Assembly: GCA_023333565.1 (NCBI GenBank)
Contig: JAJKFH010000948.1
Location: 4,910,001 to 4,974,000, forward strand
Reading direction: 5' to 3'
DNA from: Puffinus mauretanicus
Taxonomy: Eukaryota > Chordata > Aves > Procellariiformes > Procellariidae
Length of the DNA: 64,000 bases
Shown here piece after piece: positions 1 through 12,772 of the stretch. The position numbers and the translations under genes were made by a program. The first letter of the stretch is position 1. Each line of letters begins with the position of its first letter. The notes beneath the pieces were generated by a model that did not search any database, had not been told where the DNA came from, and worked only from the letters and a program-made list of their open reading frames with translations.

Positions 1-3000
1 AATGTCATTGCACAAATGAAAGAGAAAAGGCCAAAACTGTGAGTAATTTTTTAAAAGTATTGTTCAGTATTTTCCAAGGAGAACATAAGTTAGGGTTAAT
101 GGTTCAAACCATCTGTGATGAAAGATCATCCATACAATTGGAATAAGAGAAAAGAAAAAGAAAATTAAAAAAAAATGTTTTAAACTGATCCCAAGGTAGT
201 CTGGAATGGCACAGCCATTGAATTAAATTCAGAGAGTGAGAGTGGCTACAGTTTTGAAAGTTGGAACAGAGTGAAAGAAGTGAAGTGAAAAATAAGTGGT
301 GTAATTCTTACTTAGCCTTTCTGCATAAAGGGAAAATTCTTCTGTGCTCAAGATGGCCTAGTTCATAACACTGAGTGCACAAACCAGTCACAGGAATAAG
401 AACAGAGTTACAGCTCAGAGCAGTAAACAACTGAATGACTGAAAGATGAGAAATGCTCAGACTCTGAGAAAGCTTTGCTAGCTGCTGTGTGGGATTAGAA
501 AATTTTAATTACATCTATATTGGACAACGCTCTTGAGACTAATCATTATTCAACAGTGTCGGCAAAGTCCAATTAGATTTGGAAAGGGTAAAGCTTCCAA
601 CATGAAAATTCTTGCCTGTATGTTAAATTTGGAGGCCAGTGATGTGAACAATGTGGTGTGTGCCAAATGAGGATTGACAGAAGTGCATCAGCATTAGGAG
701 ATGCATAGTGTTGAAAGAGACAGTGGTAGAAGGAACAAAGGGTTCATTTTCTTCAAGGAAATGCCATTCTTACTGTCCTATGATGATTCTGTGTACAATA
801 TTTTGCCTGCTATTATTTGGGTGGATAACTTTTTTCAGGAAGGCATATGATGTAGAGTTATCTGTGTACTTGAGGAGGTGGAGGGAGGAAAAGATGTGTC
901 TCATGATAGAAATATCAACTGGCTGGTGTTAGAAACCAACATGCACAAATAACAGAAAATGAAGGAAAATCTGGAAACCAGTGATGCTGAATAATCTCTA
1001 GAGATTAGAATTATTGCAAGTTCTCAGCTGCAAGGGCAGCTAAGAGGTAAATACAACACTGGGCTCCATGTACAGTATGTGGCTGTAAACACAGACCTAT
1101 TATTAACTTAAGATTTCATAATAGATTTGTCATTCATTTTGGTCACCAAAACAGTGGACTATATTCATGTACCAAGTGAAACAGTTTTAAAAGTATCATC
1201 TGTGTTGTTAAATCAAGTCACTACTTGGGAAACCATGGCAGGTATCTGGTAAATCCTGAGAATAATAGCTAAATACCTCAAAGGAAAAAGCATATTGCAT
1301 GTTATTGGTGCTCATTTGGATAAAAAAATATGGAAATAGCTAAAAACTAAGCTGAGAAAGTCTGCATGAATGTCAAAGAGATGAAAGATTTCATTTTGAC
1401 CAATTGGTCTACATCAAATGGGCCTACTGAGCTCATTACAAGATAAAGGATGAGCTCCTTTTATCACATTCTGAAATTCTGACCTTAAAGTAACCTTTGA
1501 AAGCAGTATTCTCCTTTGCCCATAGGGAAAAAAAAATTGAAAGGATATGCTACGCTTAGTATGGCCAGACATCTTTACCACGACATGATAAATTTTTCAG
1601 ATCTCCCTGAGAGTCACATATTTTTGAATTTTAATTTATATTGATTGATGTAGAAGTACAGCAGTGCTTGATAATGTAAATGTTTCAGAGTTTGTAAAAG
1701 AGTTATTCTTTTGAAGAGTCTGAGAACCATCTACAGTTGACATGATAACATAAGGAAAAATGTGGGCATGAGAGAGACATAAAATCCTAGAGATACTGCA
1801 GAGGATTAGTCATTAACATGTATTATAAAGGCATTTTCATTGAAACACCAAAATACAGTCATGGTCTGGATACAGAAGGGACAATTTACTGTTATCCCTG
1901 TTTGTTTTAGTTTAGACTTTGCCTTTGCTTTTTATAGACCCTGTTCTTCCTGCCCAGCACACAAGATCTTTAAAGTGATGTGATTTTCAGTTTTTTATTC
2001 AGAACATTCTCTTTTCTACAAATTGGAACCAGAGCTGTTACATCACTACTACTAGCAATATTCAGGTTTAACAAATATACCAAATAGTAAGACTAAATCT
2101 TACTCAGTCAAGAGTTATTTCTCTATGAATCTGTTTGCTGCTGCATACTTATTTCACCACTAAAGATCATCATAGGAATTAATTATTTTAATATGTGTGG
2201 AACTGTCAAAATAGTGACATTAAGATAACCTTTACAAGTGATTTCTACTTCTTTAAGTGCCTGCCAATTGCCATTCTACTAATTGCTGACCATTCTGTAA
2301 TGGGAATTTACAAATTATGCAATGCCCTCATTCCTCTGCCTGTCATAATTCTGATCTTATCACCATAGTGAATATTTTAGCTTTTTGAACCATGAAATAG
2401 GAATACACTAGTTACTATCTAGTAACAATAAATATGTGCATCTCCATTTGATCTTGTATTAGAATCGTGTCCCTAAATTTGCACACATGCCTAAAATTCA
2501 ATCTGTACAAAAGTGTTTGTTGTTCTGACATCTAAAGTAAGAAAATTTCTGATAATAAAATTAGCCACCTATTAATGAATTCATATAATGAAAACCCCTG
2601 TACATGAAGATCATTTATTCCTGCAGTAAAAAGAGTTTGCTCTTCCTAAAACTATGCTGAATACAGTTAAATAATTTGAATGGTAGCTGCTAAGTAATTT
2701 AGAATTTGATCCATAATGTTAAGCAGTTTTTGAAGTTACTTTTAGTAAACCATCAGGTGCAATTAAAAGTCAAGGCATGTCCATCTTCCCTGACTGATGA
2801 GAGCCATTTGAACAGAAAAAAGACCTTAGTGCAGCTATTGCAGAAGGTACTATTGTACATAGAATTATTTTGAGATTAACTGGCAGAAGAGTGATGGTGT
2901 CATAGCAGATTCTTAATCTGAAAAATACTAACATTGTTCTAATTGGAAAATGTCTAATTTTTCCAAACTTCTCCAGTTTGCAGTGAAGCTTCTCAGTTCT

Positions 3001-5172
3001 GTTTATGAAAGGTAAGAGAAGTGTAGAGGAAGCACCCAATGTGGAAAATCATTTTAGCTGCAGCAGCCAGAGGTATTTCTGCATCTAGCGAAGAACATAA
3101 GCATCCTGTAAGATTTTATAGAAAAGGCCACACCATATAGGCCTTTAAAAATATCACTAGATACCTATCTTCATATCAAGGCCGCTGAACATCTTTTTAA
3201 ATCTGGACCTATTTCTTTATCTAGAAATAAAGATTGAGCAGTAGTAAATCTAAAGCCTCATTATGGGGAAAAAAAAAAAAAGTGGAATCTCAGTGATACT
3301 TCTTGTAAATATTTTAACTCCAGATGGTTAAGAAGTACATTTTTTTAAATTTACTTCTTAATCTCTGCATTAACTTTAATCTCCAAGGCATTGTCACACT
3401 TTGCCACACAGAATTTTCAGTAAAATATGATCACTTCTTCCAGCATGTCTCCTTAGACTGTATGGCCGCATCTAAACTAGAGATGAGCATAGTAACAGAC
3501 TAGAGGCAGGTGGCAAAAGGGTATTCTGCCCATACAAGATATCCTATTTCAATCAAAAAATCATTGACTGCACAGAGCACCACACCCATACAACATGGTC
3601 TCCGTGGCGTTAACTTATCCTTTCATGCTTAGCAGAGTTCTCTAGTGCAGATGCATAATGGCTGTGGTTTATAACATCTCTTTTCTCCCATTCTCGATTT
3701 TAGTTATGCACCTGAGGCAGAGGGGGTATAAGGTTTTCAAAAGCTGTAATCTTCCACTAGATACTGCTTCTGAGAGTACTATGACTATGACAACTCTCCA
3801 ATACAAGATTTAGCTATGTTTTAGTATTCTTAAATTGCTACTTCTTTTTGACAGTAAAGTTTTAAATCAGTGTTTCTTATAGGGATGCTGTGCTGCAAGC
3901 ATACAAACTAAGAGCCTCACCCTATGAGGTGCAGTTTCTTTATCAGGTGTCAAACGTCTCCAGCTTACATTTTAAGTAGTTATCTCTGTATCGTCAGGCC
4001 AAAGAAAAACAAGTGGGGTTTGTTTGTTTGTGTTTTTTTTTTTCCCCAAGGTGCTGAGCACATGCATCTTCCTTTTTCAGTTTCATTCAAATTCTGCATG
4101 TTTTTCACCTCTTAAAATATTCAAATGGATTTGAATGTCTTTGGCCATCAGAAGTAGCAGCACACAGAAGGAGGATAAGTGCAGATCCCAATGGTTTTCC
4201 CTGTTCTCTTAACATGGATGATGTGAAATCCAGAAGGAATTCCCTTAGCCATAATGGACCAGCAATAACAAGAGGGGCTTCAAAATGTCTAAAACTGGAA
4301 CATCCTTCAGCAGTGCCCCTCAGCAGTCAGACAGACCAATATTGCAAATTATTACTCTGGGTATAATAATATACATTCATGTTCCAAATTAATACATAAA
4401 AACTTTAATACTACAGTTACATTTTAAAGCAAAAAATCTATCCCTGTTTCTTTGGTGTTAAACTCACCTTTACAAAGCTCCTCTGGGTCCTAAGAGTGAG
4501 TGCTTTGTTATAACTCCAGCAGAATTTGGGGAGGTTAGGTCAGCATTCTGAGGTCCCCACTGGGAGGAAAGTGACATTAGGGTTGGGGTTTCTTTCTCCT
4601 CTTTGCCAAGTCACATGGTGTTGGTGTTGATGTAGATGGCATCTTCCTCCTTAGCCTTGGGTCTGCTTTGGTTGATTTTTATACATTCTGTTAATTTGGT
4701 CTGCCTACATGCATGCTCTTTCTCTTCACTGGTTTCTGATTATTCCGTTTATTTATTCTGTTTGTTATCTCTAAAAATGTGTTTTTATCTGAACAATTCC
4801 AAGTTGTACTCCTGTAGTGACTTTGACCATTGTGATTTGTGTTTCCAATACAGGACCTTTAGTATCATCGTGTGTCTGTACTCTTCCACACCACATTTTA
4901 TTCTATAGTCATTCAACGTACACAGAGTAAACACTTGTTATTGCTATAAATTAAAGCTAAACTAGAATAAATTTGGGCAATATTTATCTGATTGCTAGAT
5001 AAATTGCTATCACAGCTGAACAAGAGAAGCCTAGACAAGTCCAGAGATCCTGCACTTGTCAGACCAACCAAAAACTTGTGGTCTTTAAGAAATAATGGCA
5101 AAATTGTATTTTACTGGGCTACACTTTACCTGCTTCAGCTGTTTCTGGACCTTGTCATATTCTGTAAGTCTT
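1..5172. other. AT-rich single-copy DNA, no gene seen
   Basis: No recognisable exon, RNA gene or repeat family was found here. Open frames are at most 90 codons and show no domain. There are short homopolymers: an A run near 3267-3279 and a T run near 4030-4042. Base composition is strongly AT-rich, as in the rest of the unique DNA of the window. This is most simply intergenic or intronic sequence to the left of the CR1 insertion. Confidence 0.6.
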
Positions 5173-5196
5173 TCATAGAATCATAGAATCATAGAA
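5173..5196 (-). repeat. CR1 3'-terminal octamer repeat, three units
   Basis: Three tandem copies of TCATAGAA on the plus strand (TTCTATGA on minus) mark the exact 3' terminus of the CR1. CR1 reverse transcriptase is thought to recognise this short tail for priming on the RNA, so the boundary of the element is set here and not by poly(A). Confidence 0.93.
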
Positions 5197-5263
5197 TTAT
5201 TAAGGTTGGAAGAGACCTCTAAGATCATCGAGTCCAACCGTCAACTCAACATCACCATACCCA

Positions 5264-7894
5264 CTAAAACATGTCCCTAAGCACCTCATCTACACGTCTT
5301 TTAAATACTTCCAGGGATGGTGACTCAACCACTTCCCTGGGCAGCCTGTTCCAAGGCCTGACCACTCTTTCAGTAAAGAAATTTCTCCTAATGTCCAGCC
5401 TAAACCTCCCTTGGCGCAACTTGAGGCCATTTCCTCTCGTCCTATCGCTAGTTACTTGGGAGAAGAGACCAACACCCACCTCGCTACAACCTCCTTTCAG
5501 GTGGTTGTAGAGCACGATGAGGTCTCCCCTCAGCCTCCTCTTCTCCAGACTAAACAGTCCCAGTTCCCTCAGCCGCTCCTCATAAGACTTGTGCTCCAGG
5601 CCCTTCACCAGCTTCGTTGCCCTTCTCTGGACACGCTCCAGCACCTCCATGTCCTTCTTGTAGTGAGGGGCCCAAAAGTGAACACAGTATTCGAGGTGTG
5701 GTCTCACCAGTGCTGAGTATAGGGGCATGATCACTTCCCTGCTCCTGCTGGCCACACTATTTCTAATACAGGCCAGGATGCCATTGGCCTTCTTGGCCAC
5801 CTGGGCACACTCGTCACTGCTCATGTTCAGCCGGCTGTCAAGCAGCACCCCCAGGTCCTTTTCCTCTGGGCAGCTTTCCAGCCACTCTTCCCCAAGCCTC
5901 TAGCGTCGCCTGGGGTTGTTGTGGCCGAAGTGCAGGACCTGGCACTTAGCCTTGTTGAACCTCATACAGTTGGCCTTGGCCGATCGATCCAGCCTGTCCA
6001 GGTCCCTCTGCAGAGCCTTCCTACCCTCCTGCAGATCAACACTCCCGCCCAACTTAGTGTCGTCTGCAAACTTATTAAGGGAGCACTCGATCCCCTCATC
6101 CAGATCGTTCATAAAGATATTGAACAAGACCGGCCCCAGTACTGAGCCCTGGGGAACGCCGCTCGTGACCGGCCACCAACTGGATTTAACTCCATTGACC
6201 ACAACTCTCTGGGCCCGGCCGTCCAGCCAGTTTTTTACCCAGCGAAGAGTGCACCTATCTAGGTCGTAAGTCGCCAGCTTCTCTAGGAGAATGCTGTGGG
6301 AGACAGTGTCAAAGGCCTTACTGAAGTCCAGGTAGACCACATCCACAGCCTTTCCCTCATCCACTAGGCGGGTCACCTGCTCATAGAAGGAGCTCAGGTT
6401 GGTCAAGCAGGACCTGCCTTCCATGAACCCGTGCTGGCTGGGCCTGATCCCCTGGTTGTCCCGCACATGGCTCGTGAGCGCCCTCAAGATGAACCACTCC
6501 ATGATCTTCCCCGGCACCGAGGTCAGGCTGACCGGCCTGTAGTTCCCCGGATTCTTCCGGCCCTTCTTGTAGATGGGCGTCACATTAACAAGCCTCCAGT
6601 CGTCCGGGACCTCCCCAGTTAACCAGGACTGCTGGTAAATGATGGAGAGTGGCTCGGCAAGCTCCTTCGCCATCTCCCTCAGTATCCTCGGGTGGATCCC
6701 ATCCGGCCCCATAGACTTGTGAGCGTCCAGGTGGCGTAGCAGGTCATTAACTTCTTCCTCTTGGATTATGGGGGGTTTATCCTGCTCGCCGTCCCTGTCT
6801 TCCAGCTCAGGGGGCTGAGTACCCTGAGGATAACTGGTCTGACTATTAAAGACTGAGGCAAAGAAGGCGTTAAGTACCTCAGCCTTATCCTCATCCTTGG
6901 TGACAATGTTCCCCCCTGCATCCAACAGAGGATGGAGATTCTCCTTGGCTCTCCCTTTCTCATTAACAAACTTATAAAAGCATTTTTTGTTGTCTCTCAC
7001 GACAGCGGCCAGGTTGAGTTCTAGCTGGGCTTTTGCCTTTCTAATTTCCTCTCTGCACAATCTAATGAGATCCCTGTAGTCTTCCTGAGTTGCCTGCCCC
7101 TTCTTGCAAAGGTGATAAACTCTCCTTTTTTTCCTGAGTCCCAGCCAGAGCTCCCCATTCAGCCAGGCCGGTCGTCTTCCCCGCCCGTTCTTCTTACGGC
7201 ACATGGGGACAGCCCGCTCCTGCGCCTTTAAGACTTCCTCCTTGAAGAACGTCCAGCCTTCCTGGACCCCTTTGCCCTTCAGGACTGCCTCCCAAGGGAC
7301 CCTCTCAACCAGTGCCCTGAGCAGGCCAAAGTCTGCCCTCCGGAAGTCCATGGTAGCGGTTTTGCTGGCCCCCCTCCTTACTTCACTAAGTATCGAGAAT
7401 TCTATCATTTCATGGTCGCTAAGCCCAAGCCGGCCTCCGACCACCACATCTCCCACTAGACCTTCTCTGTTTGTGAACAGCAGGTCAAGCGAGGCACCTC
7501 CCCTGGTAAGCTCGCTTACCAGCTGCGTCAGGAAGTTATCTTCCACACACTCCAGGAACCTTCTCGACTGTTTCCTCTCTGTCATGTGGTACTGCCAGCA
7601 GACGTCTGGAAAGTTGAAGTCCCCCACAAGAACAAGGGCTAGTGACTGTGAGACTTCTGCGAGCCTCTGGTAGAATATTTCGTCTGCCTCCTCGTCCTGG
7701 CTAGGTGGTCTATAACAGACTCCCAGCAGGACATCTGCCTTGTTGGCCTTCCCCCTCATCCTTACCCACAAGCACTCGACCTCATCATCACTACCATTGA
7801 GCTCTAGACAGTCGAAGCACTCCCTAACATACAGGGCTACCCCACCGCCCCTCCTTTCTCGCCTGTCCCTTCTGAAGAGCTTATAACCATCCAT
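5264..7894 (-). pseudogene. CR1 ORF2 (endonuclease/reverse transcriptase), N-truncated with one stop
   Basis: The frame reads from an internal ATG at 7894 to a stop at 5264-5266, 877 codons including stops, with no frameshift. It is interrupted once, by TAG at 5900-5902 (codon 665). The upstream part holds the C-terminal part of an APE-type endonuclease, with GDFN at residues 91-94 and SDH at 159-161. The reverse transcriptase follows: GPDGIHP at 396-402, YRPVSL at 452-457, YLDFSKAFD at 521-529, [11 protein letters not shown] at 578-588 and FADD at 609-612. The FADD aspartates with D523 form the catalytic site. After the stop, about 211 codons of the usual CR1 C-terminal region continue in the same frame down to the 3' tail. 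Because the stop is one codon in an otherwise continuous frame, it is probably a point substitution after or at insertion. The product would lack part of the endonuclease in any case, so the copy is not expected to move on its own. Confidence 0.95.
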
Positions 7895-7904
7895 TGCAGC
7901 ACTT

Positions 7905-8735
7905 TACACCAGAGTTTCAACTTTCTTTTTTATGTTGGGAACCAATTGTATTGGGAAGCAAAGCAGCTGTAGCAAGAGATCTGGGTGGTACCACATACTG
8001 TATTTTTAGGACACTTGTTTATTCAGAAGACCTGGAATCAAAGGTAGGCAAACCATCATCTGTACTAATTGCATTTGAAAAAAATGGGAGAATTCCAGCA
8101 TAGCATCATCACCTTCTATAGCCCAACGCCATAATCCATACCCACACAGACGAATGTGCACATGTGTGATTCTGTTGATGTTTCTAGAACTTGTTGGTGC
8201 AGTCACAACCTTCATGGTTAGAAGCTGTCCTGATGGCAATTACATGGTAGTGAAAAGCGCATGTTATTCTCAGGCATATGGTGGGGTATGGTGACTTTTT
8301 CTTGGATTGAACCGTAGTTGATGGGTGGAGTATAAGCATTTCCTCAGTATTTTCCAGTCACTTACTTGGTATCTCCCTTTTCAGCAGTGCAGCCCTAAAG
8401 AGTCCTACAGTTAAAACACCTAAAAATCACCTGGCATTTTACACAGAACATAGGTGCTGCATCTGAGGGCATGAACCCCAGAAAGAAGGAAGACATTGTG
8501 AAGCTGAGCCTAAGTTTCCCATGGGAATCTAGCTGCATAGAAACAGTTTTCTGGAAAAGACATATACAATGTAATAAGGATTAAACAAATCTTATTATTA
8601 AGAAAAAGCTAGAATGTAGAGGTAGCATCTTTCATTAGACCATCCAATAAAACTTGGAAAAATATGCAAACTTTCAGAAGCTCTTCTGAAGGTGTAATTT
8701 TATAGTACTTGTTCTGGAAACTCACAGGAGGTCAC
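7905..8735. other. Unique spacer between CR1 and solo LTR
   Basis: About 830 bp of AT-rich sequence with no recognised element. Its left part is the original flank at the truncated CR1 5' end. Its right end carries the first copy of the 5 bp target duplication GTCAC (8731-8735). No credible gene was seen. Confidence 0.6.
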
Positions 8736-9550
8736 TGTGATGGTGTGCTCCCTCTCCACCCCAACCTGACCTTTTCCCGTAATCCTGCTCAAAAGATAAC
8801 CACTAGTGGCGGTTGTGATGGATGTGTCTGGTCCTGATGGATGCATCCAGCTCAAAGTGGATTCGGGGGAGACAAATAACAACACAACAGCCAAGGACTA
8901 ATTTATGGCAATGCGTCCACCTAACAGTGCTGGTCAATGTCAGACTTAAGCCAAATTTGAAAGAAAATGACATCTGCAGTCGGTATGTAAATATGACTAT
9001 GACAATCATCTTACCCCCATAAATAGTGAGCAGCCCAAGAGCCCTTTGAGCTCTCCTGCACAGCAGCAGGCTGCACGCCAGGATCTCCCCTTGAGTACGG
9101 ATGCCTCTCAAGGTTACTCCTCGAGGTTGAGAGAATCCTTATTGCATTAGATACTTGGTAAGTGCATTGGGAATAAGCGCACTGAAACTTTGTAAGCTTA
9201 GCTAAGTGATATAAAGGATTGATTGCGCATACATCATCCTTTAGACATAAAACATTGACCAAGTCCGGGACTAAGTTTGGATCCAGCCGCATCTAGACTC
9301 CGCTAAGGGAAGAAGTTTAGAAAGCAAGGAGGTCCTCTCTGAACCTCATGACTCAACAGGAGAGTCTCCCTAACAGTTTTGTCTGACCCTGTCCTCTATG
9401 CAGTAAATAATCAAGTGTATCTTGCTATCAAATCTTGTTAAACAACTGTCGCATTTACCATTGAACTTTGTTAATTCACTGTCCTATATCAGTAAACATA
9501 TTGCTGCTTCTTTCTTAGAGCAAAGTGCATCTCTCAGTCCATTTGCGACA
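8736..9550 (+). mobile_element. Solo LTR of an endogenous retrovirus, 815 bp, ERVL-like
   Basis: The sequence begins TGTGATGG and ends GCGACA. It is flanked by a perfect 5 bp direct repeat, GTCAC at 8731-8735 and 9551-9555, which fixes both ends. A 5 bp duplication is usual for class III (ERVL-like) elements in birds, against 6 bp for ERVK and 4 bp for ERV1; that assignment is inference. A TATA-like TATAAAG lies at 9210-9216, and an AGTAAA polyadenylation variant at 9491-9496 suits the plus orientation. The short hairpin CTCTCAA...TTGAGAG spans about 9105-9133. No gag or pol remains, so the internal part was lost, most likely by recombination between two LTRs. I recognise the 3' half as a repeat family seen in bird genomes but cannot give a verified name. 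Confidence 0.88.
9210..9216 (+). promoter_or_regulatory. Probable TATA box of the solo LTR
   Basis: TATAAAG sits within the LTR upstream of its 3' third, in the right orientation for retroviral U3. Whether it is still active cannot be told from sequence. Confidence 0.4.
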
Positions 9551-9555
9551 GTCAC

Positions 9556-12500
9556 ATAAGACTATCCTATCTAAAAAGTGCTATTGGCTGGCTTAGAAAT
9601 TATCCATATAGAATTTATCACTTACAGGTAAAATCTCCAGGATTTACTCCAAACTATGACAGCATAAGCAATAATTAATAATTCTGGATCTGAAAGAACT
9701 CAGCATCATCACTAATGTTTTAAGGTAATTTGATTTAATCACACTGTAAAGAAAATATAACTATAAACATTTTGAAAAAAGGGAAACATTTAGTGAACAG
9801 CAAAGTGTTCTTCAGTTATTAAGCTTCCTTTCACACACTTTGTCCATGTGAAGTAAGATAATGACTAGTAAAAGTTACCAGCATTAAAATACTACAGTGC
9901 AAATGACAGTGCCATTAATAGCTTTATTAATTAATTTCTGTGTCTCTTTAAGTATAATAGACCCATTAAAGCTAAAACAGTTATGACAGTGCAATCACAA
10001 AAATAATTTTCTGTGATATTTCTATTTGTAAATACAGGAAGTCCGAGAACAAAGGTTCTTTCCTTGTCCTTTCTTGACCATAGATATTTGGCGATTAAGT
10101 TTCCAATGCTGAGCTGCAGCAAGTTGAACAGAACAGTCTTAAGTAGAACACCCCTCAGCCCATACCCCATGCCCCGAGGGCAGCAGTGGGTCTGCACTGC
10201 CCTTTGTATGCCTGAGTGGAATAATCAAACCCCACAGGTTTAAGAAAGCAAAGATCACAGCCAGAAAATAACTGGAGAAGTGTGGAAAAAAGAGGGGAGC
10301 CTATTGTGAAGAAGGGTGGGAAACCATGCACAAATGAAGAAGAGTAAGTAGAGATTAAAAAGTGACAGGAAGAGGGAATTAGAGGAGATAAATGGGAAGA
10401 ATATGAGAGGAGGAGCATAATGCTAAGATATTAGACTACACGAGCAGTAAATCCACTGACATTTTGAATTAAGACCAATTCAGTTATTTTATATTTTTCT
10501 AAAATGTCAGGGTGCACCCTAGTTGATAAACTCAATTTGCAAAAAATAATTAATGACTAAGTACTTCTGTCTATATTATGGACACATCTGCTGTGCTAAT
10601 TTTTTATTCTCATTTCAAAGAGGAGACTGCTTAGTTCCTTACTTATGTTTGGGGGTAAGATTTAACCTCAGGGAAAAAAAAGATGTATGTCATGGAAATC
10701 CTGCCTATGTTAAGGGAGAGCTTTGCCCTACACTTTTTTTCTGAAAGCTTTCCTCAGTTTACCCCTGCTTTTTCCATTATACACATAGAGTTTGAGCCTG
10801 TATTGCACCTGAATTTAGTATTCTGCATGCTGAACCTTTTAGAAGGGAGTCTGCTTCTGAGTCAATGACTGTGTAATACCAAAGCTCAGGTGTGGTCTCC
10901 ATTGCCAATCTTTCCACAGACTTTGAAATCAAGGGCCACTACCTCTTGCTGTACTGCAGTTTCAAACAAGTTTTGATTCTGGAAAAAAAACAAGGTATTC
11001 GTTAATGACTGTATCAACAGTATTATTGACAGAAAACCAAAACAAAATTCTGAGTATGGCTTTTACAAAATAGATTAACTGTAAAGGACAGCATGACAGG
11101 CAAATAGATTGTACCATTCTCCAAATAAATTCCTTCTGGTCAATGGAGTAAGACCAAGGGTACATTTGTCCCATTGGATTAAAAAATGAACTGTGGAAAT
11201 AAGTCCTATGCTTCAAAACTAGAGATTTTTTTATTATTATTCTTGCTTAGAATAGGAGACTGAATTGTGCAGTAGAATCTCTGAGGTTCTGGTTTAAGAA
11301 CTTTAAGAGGTCTGGTATTGGCTCTAGATAAAATATATAGAACTAAATGGACCATGAATCGTGTTTGTAAAATAACTTCTGTGCTTTAGAATTTAATACA
11401 GATTTCTGTCCTGTGCAATACATAAACAAATATTTAGTGGCTTAAATATGCTCAGCCACGTGTTCCTTTAAAAAGTACTGGCATAAATCTTCTGTATCTT
11501 CACTGATATCCAGGCGGTGTCAGTGTCATTTCTGTTTAAGTTGGAGACACCTCACGCAGCTTTCAAATTATAAAAACTGCTTTCAAATTATAAAAATTAC
11601 GTTTTAAACTTCTCTCTGAATTCTGCATGAGATCTTGTATATTGCAACAAATGTAGCTGAGAGAGGTCAGTAGATCTCAACTCTATTTGTATTCATTGTC
11701 TGTGTAGGCCTGGAAACTGTGAAAAAATCAGTGAGGGAACCTTCAAATTTCAAGACAGTTTCTTTGCCTGAGCATACTTGAGTAATACTTATTGTGAGAC
11801 TGAGATTGGTTGAATTATGATCATCTTACTGTGGCTCTAGTTCCACTGGAATAATGGTGGAAGAGGAATTTTAAAGATGTAAAGGGAGAAGTTAACATCT
11901 GAGCTATGCAAAAATAAAGACATCTCATGTTAAATAAATAAAATACATCTCATAGGGCTGTTGATCATACTGGCCTGATTAAATAAACATGGCACATCAT
12001 TCCACCTTGTGAAATTCTCCTGTTCTTCCTGTGAAAGAGCACTATCCCCCTAATGTATTGCCGAGGAATGCAAGGCAGATATCATCAGGAGGGATCAATG
12101 AAGGAAAGAATATTCAAATAGTGAAATATCTACCTTGGATTATATCCTAATTGGATATTACATTAGTCTAAATTTATTTCACTCTCATATTGCTTTATTT
12201 GAGTCATTAGAGACTAATGAAAGCTAGTGTCAATTAGTTAAATCCTTGTTAAGTTCTATCTAACTGTCGTCTGTGAACCACACTGTATAAGAAATAGGCA
12301 CTGATGCATTTCCTAATTAATAAAATAATACTTTGGGAGGAGGGAGGAAAGGGAGATGCCTTTTCAGATTTCCTGTAATTCTTCATAATTCAAAAAGCTT
12401 GGTTGTTTTCTTATGAATTTGTAATTGAGAATCCATTATCTCATGTGAAAGTATATTCAGCATAGTGCATTCAAGTTCCCCTTTTTTAAAAAAATAAATA

Positions 12501-12642
12501 AGATTTTATTCACAGAGATAAACAGTGGCAAAGAGCTATTGCCAGATATCCTCTTGTGAACTGTCAAAAGAGATCCCCTTTGTCAATCTCACTCGTGACA
12601 ACGTCCTGCTCTTCTTGAATCTAGAGATTCAGGTCCAGACCA
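9556..12642. other. AT-rich unique DNA with a small tandem duplication
   Basis: No gene was recognised. The one structured spot is at 11559-11596, where GCTTTCAAATTATAAAAA occurs twice with a 20 bp period. Open frames up to 88 codons (for example 9931-10197 minus) have no recognisable product. Confidence 0.55.
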
Positions 12643-12684
12643 TTTCTAAGTTTGTCCTTTCTAAGTTTGTCCTTTCTAAGTTTG
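12643..12684 (+). repeat. 15 bp minisatellite, about 2.8 units
   Basis: TTTCTAAGTTTGTCC repeats at 12643 and 12658, with a partial third copy from 12673. The first two copies are identical. It abuts the MIR-like sequence that follows. Confidence 0.85.
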
Positions 12685-12772
12685 AACTTGGGTAAACTAC
12701 ATTTGACCTGCACACCTGGATTTCCTGCCTATGAAATCTCATAAGTAATAGTACCTATCTCAAAAGGGGGCC
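12685..12772 (+). mobile_element. MIR SINE fragment (ancient)
   Basis: The segment follows the MIR 3' region block by block: a CTTGGGTAAACTAC stretch (MIR has CTTGGGCAAGTCAC), then GGATTTCCTGCC (CAGTTTCCTCATC), then AGTAATAGTACCTATCTC (ATAATAATACCTACCTC). It is heavily diverged, as expected for a tRNA-derived core-SINE from early amniotes. The alignment was made by eye against a remembered consensus, so a similarity search is needed for the limits. Confidence 0.45.

Larger units (their letters stand above)
5173..7904 (-). mobile_element. CR1 LINE retrotransposon, 5'-truncated, young
   Basis: A non-LTR retrotransposon of the CR1 clade, inserted on the minus strand. The 3' end is diagnostic: three copies of the octamer TTCTATGA (read on minus, 5173-5196) preceded by the standard CR1 tail, in place of a poly(A). 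The 3' untranslated region is only about 90 bp, as usual for CR1. The element ends abruptly near 7904, within the endonuclease region. ORF1 and the N-terminal part of the endonuclease are therefore missing, so this is a 5' truncation of about 2.7 kb retained. I see no clear target-site duplication, which is common for CR1. The element is clearly more GC-rich than its flanks. The coding frame is almost undamaged, so the insertion is recent compared with other repeats here. Family assignment is by recognition of tail and protein motifs; the subfamily is not assigned. Confidence 0.97.

Noticed and set aside
5271..7673. Plus-strand open frames across the CR1 (up to 156 codons)
   Set aside because: They lie antisense to the CR1 ORF2 and arise from its GC-rich codon use. 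They have no domains of their own.
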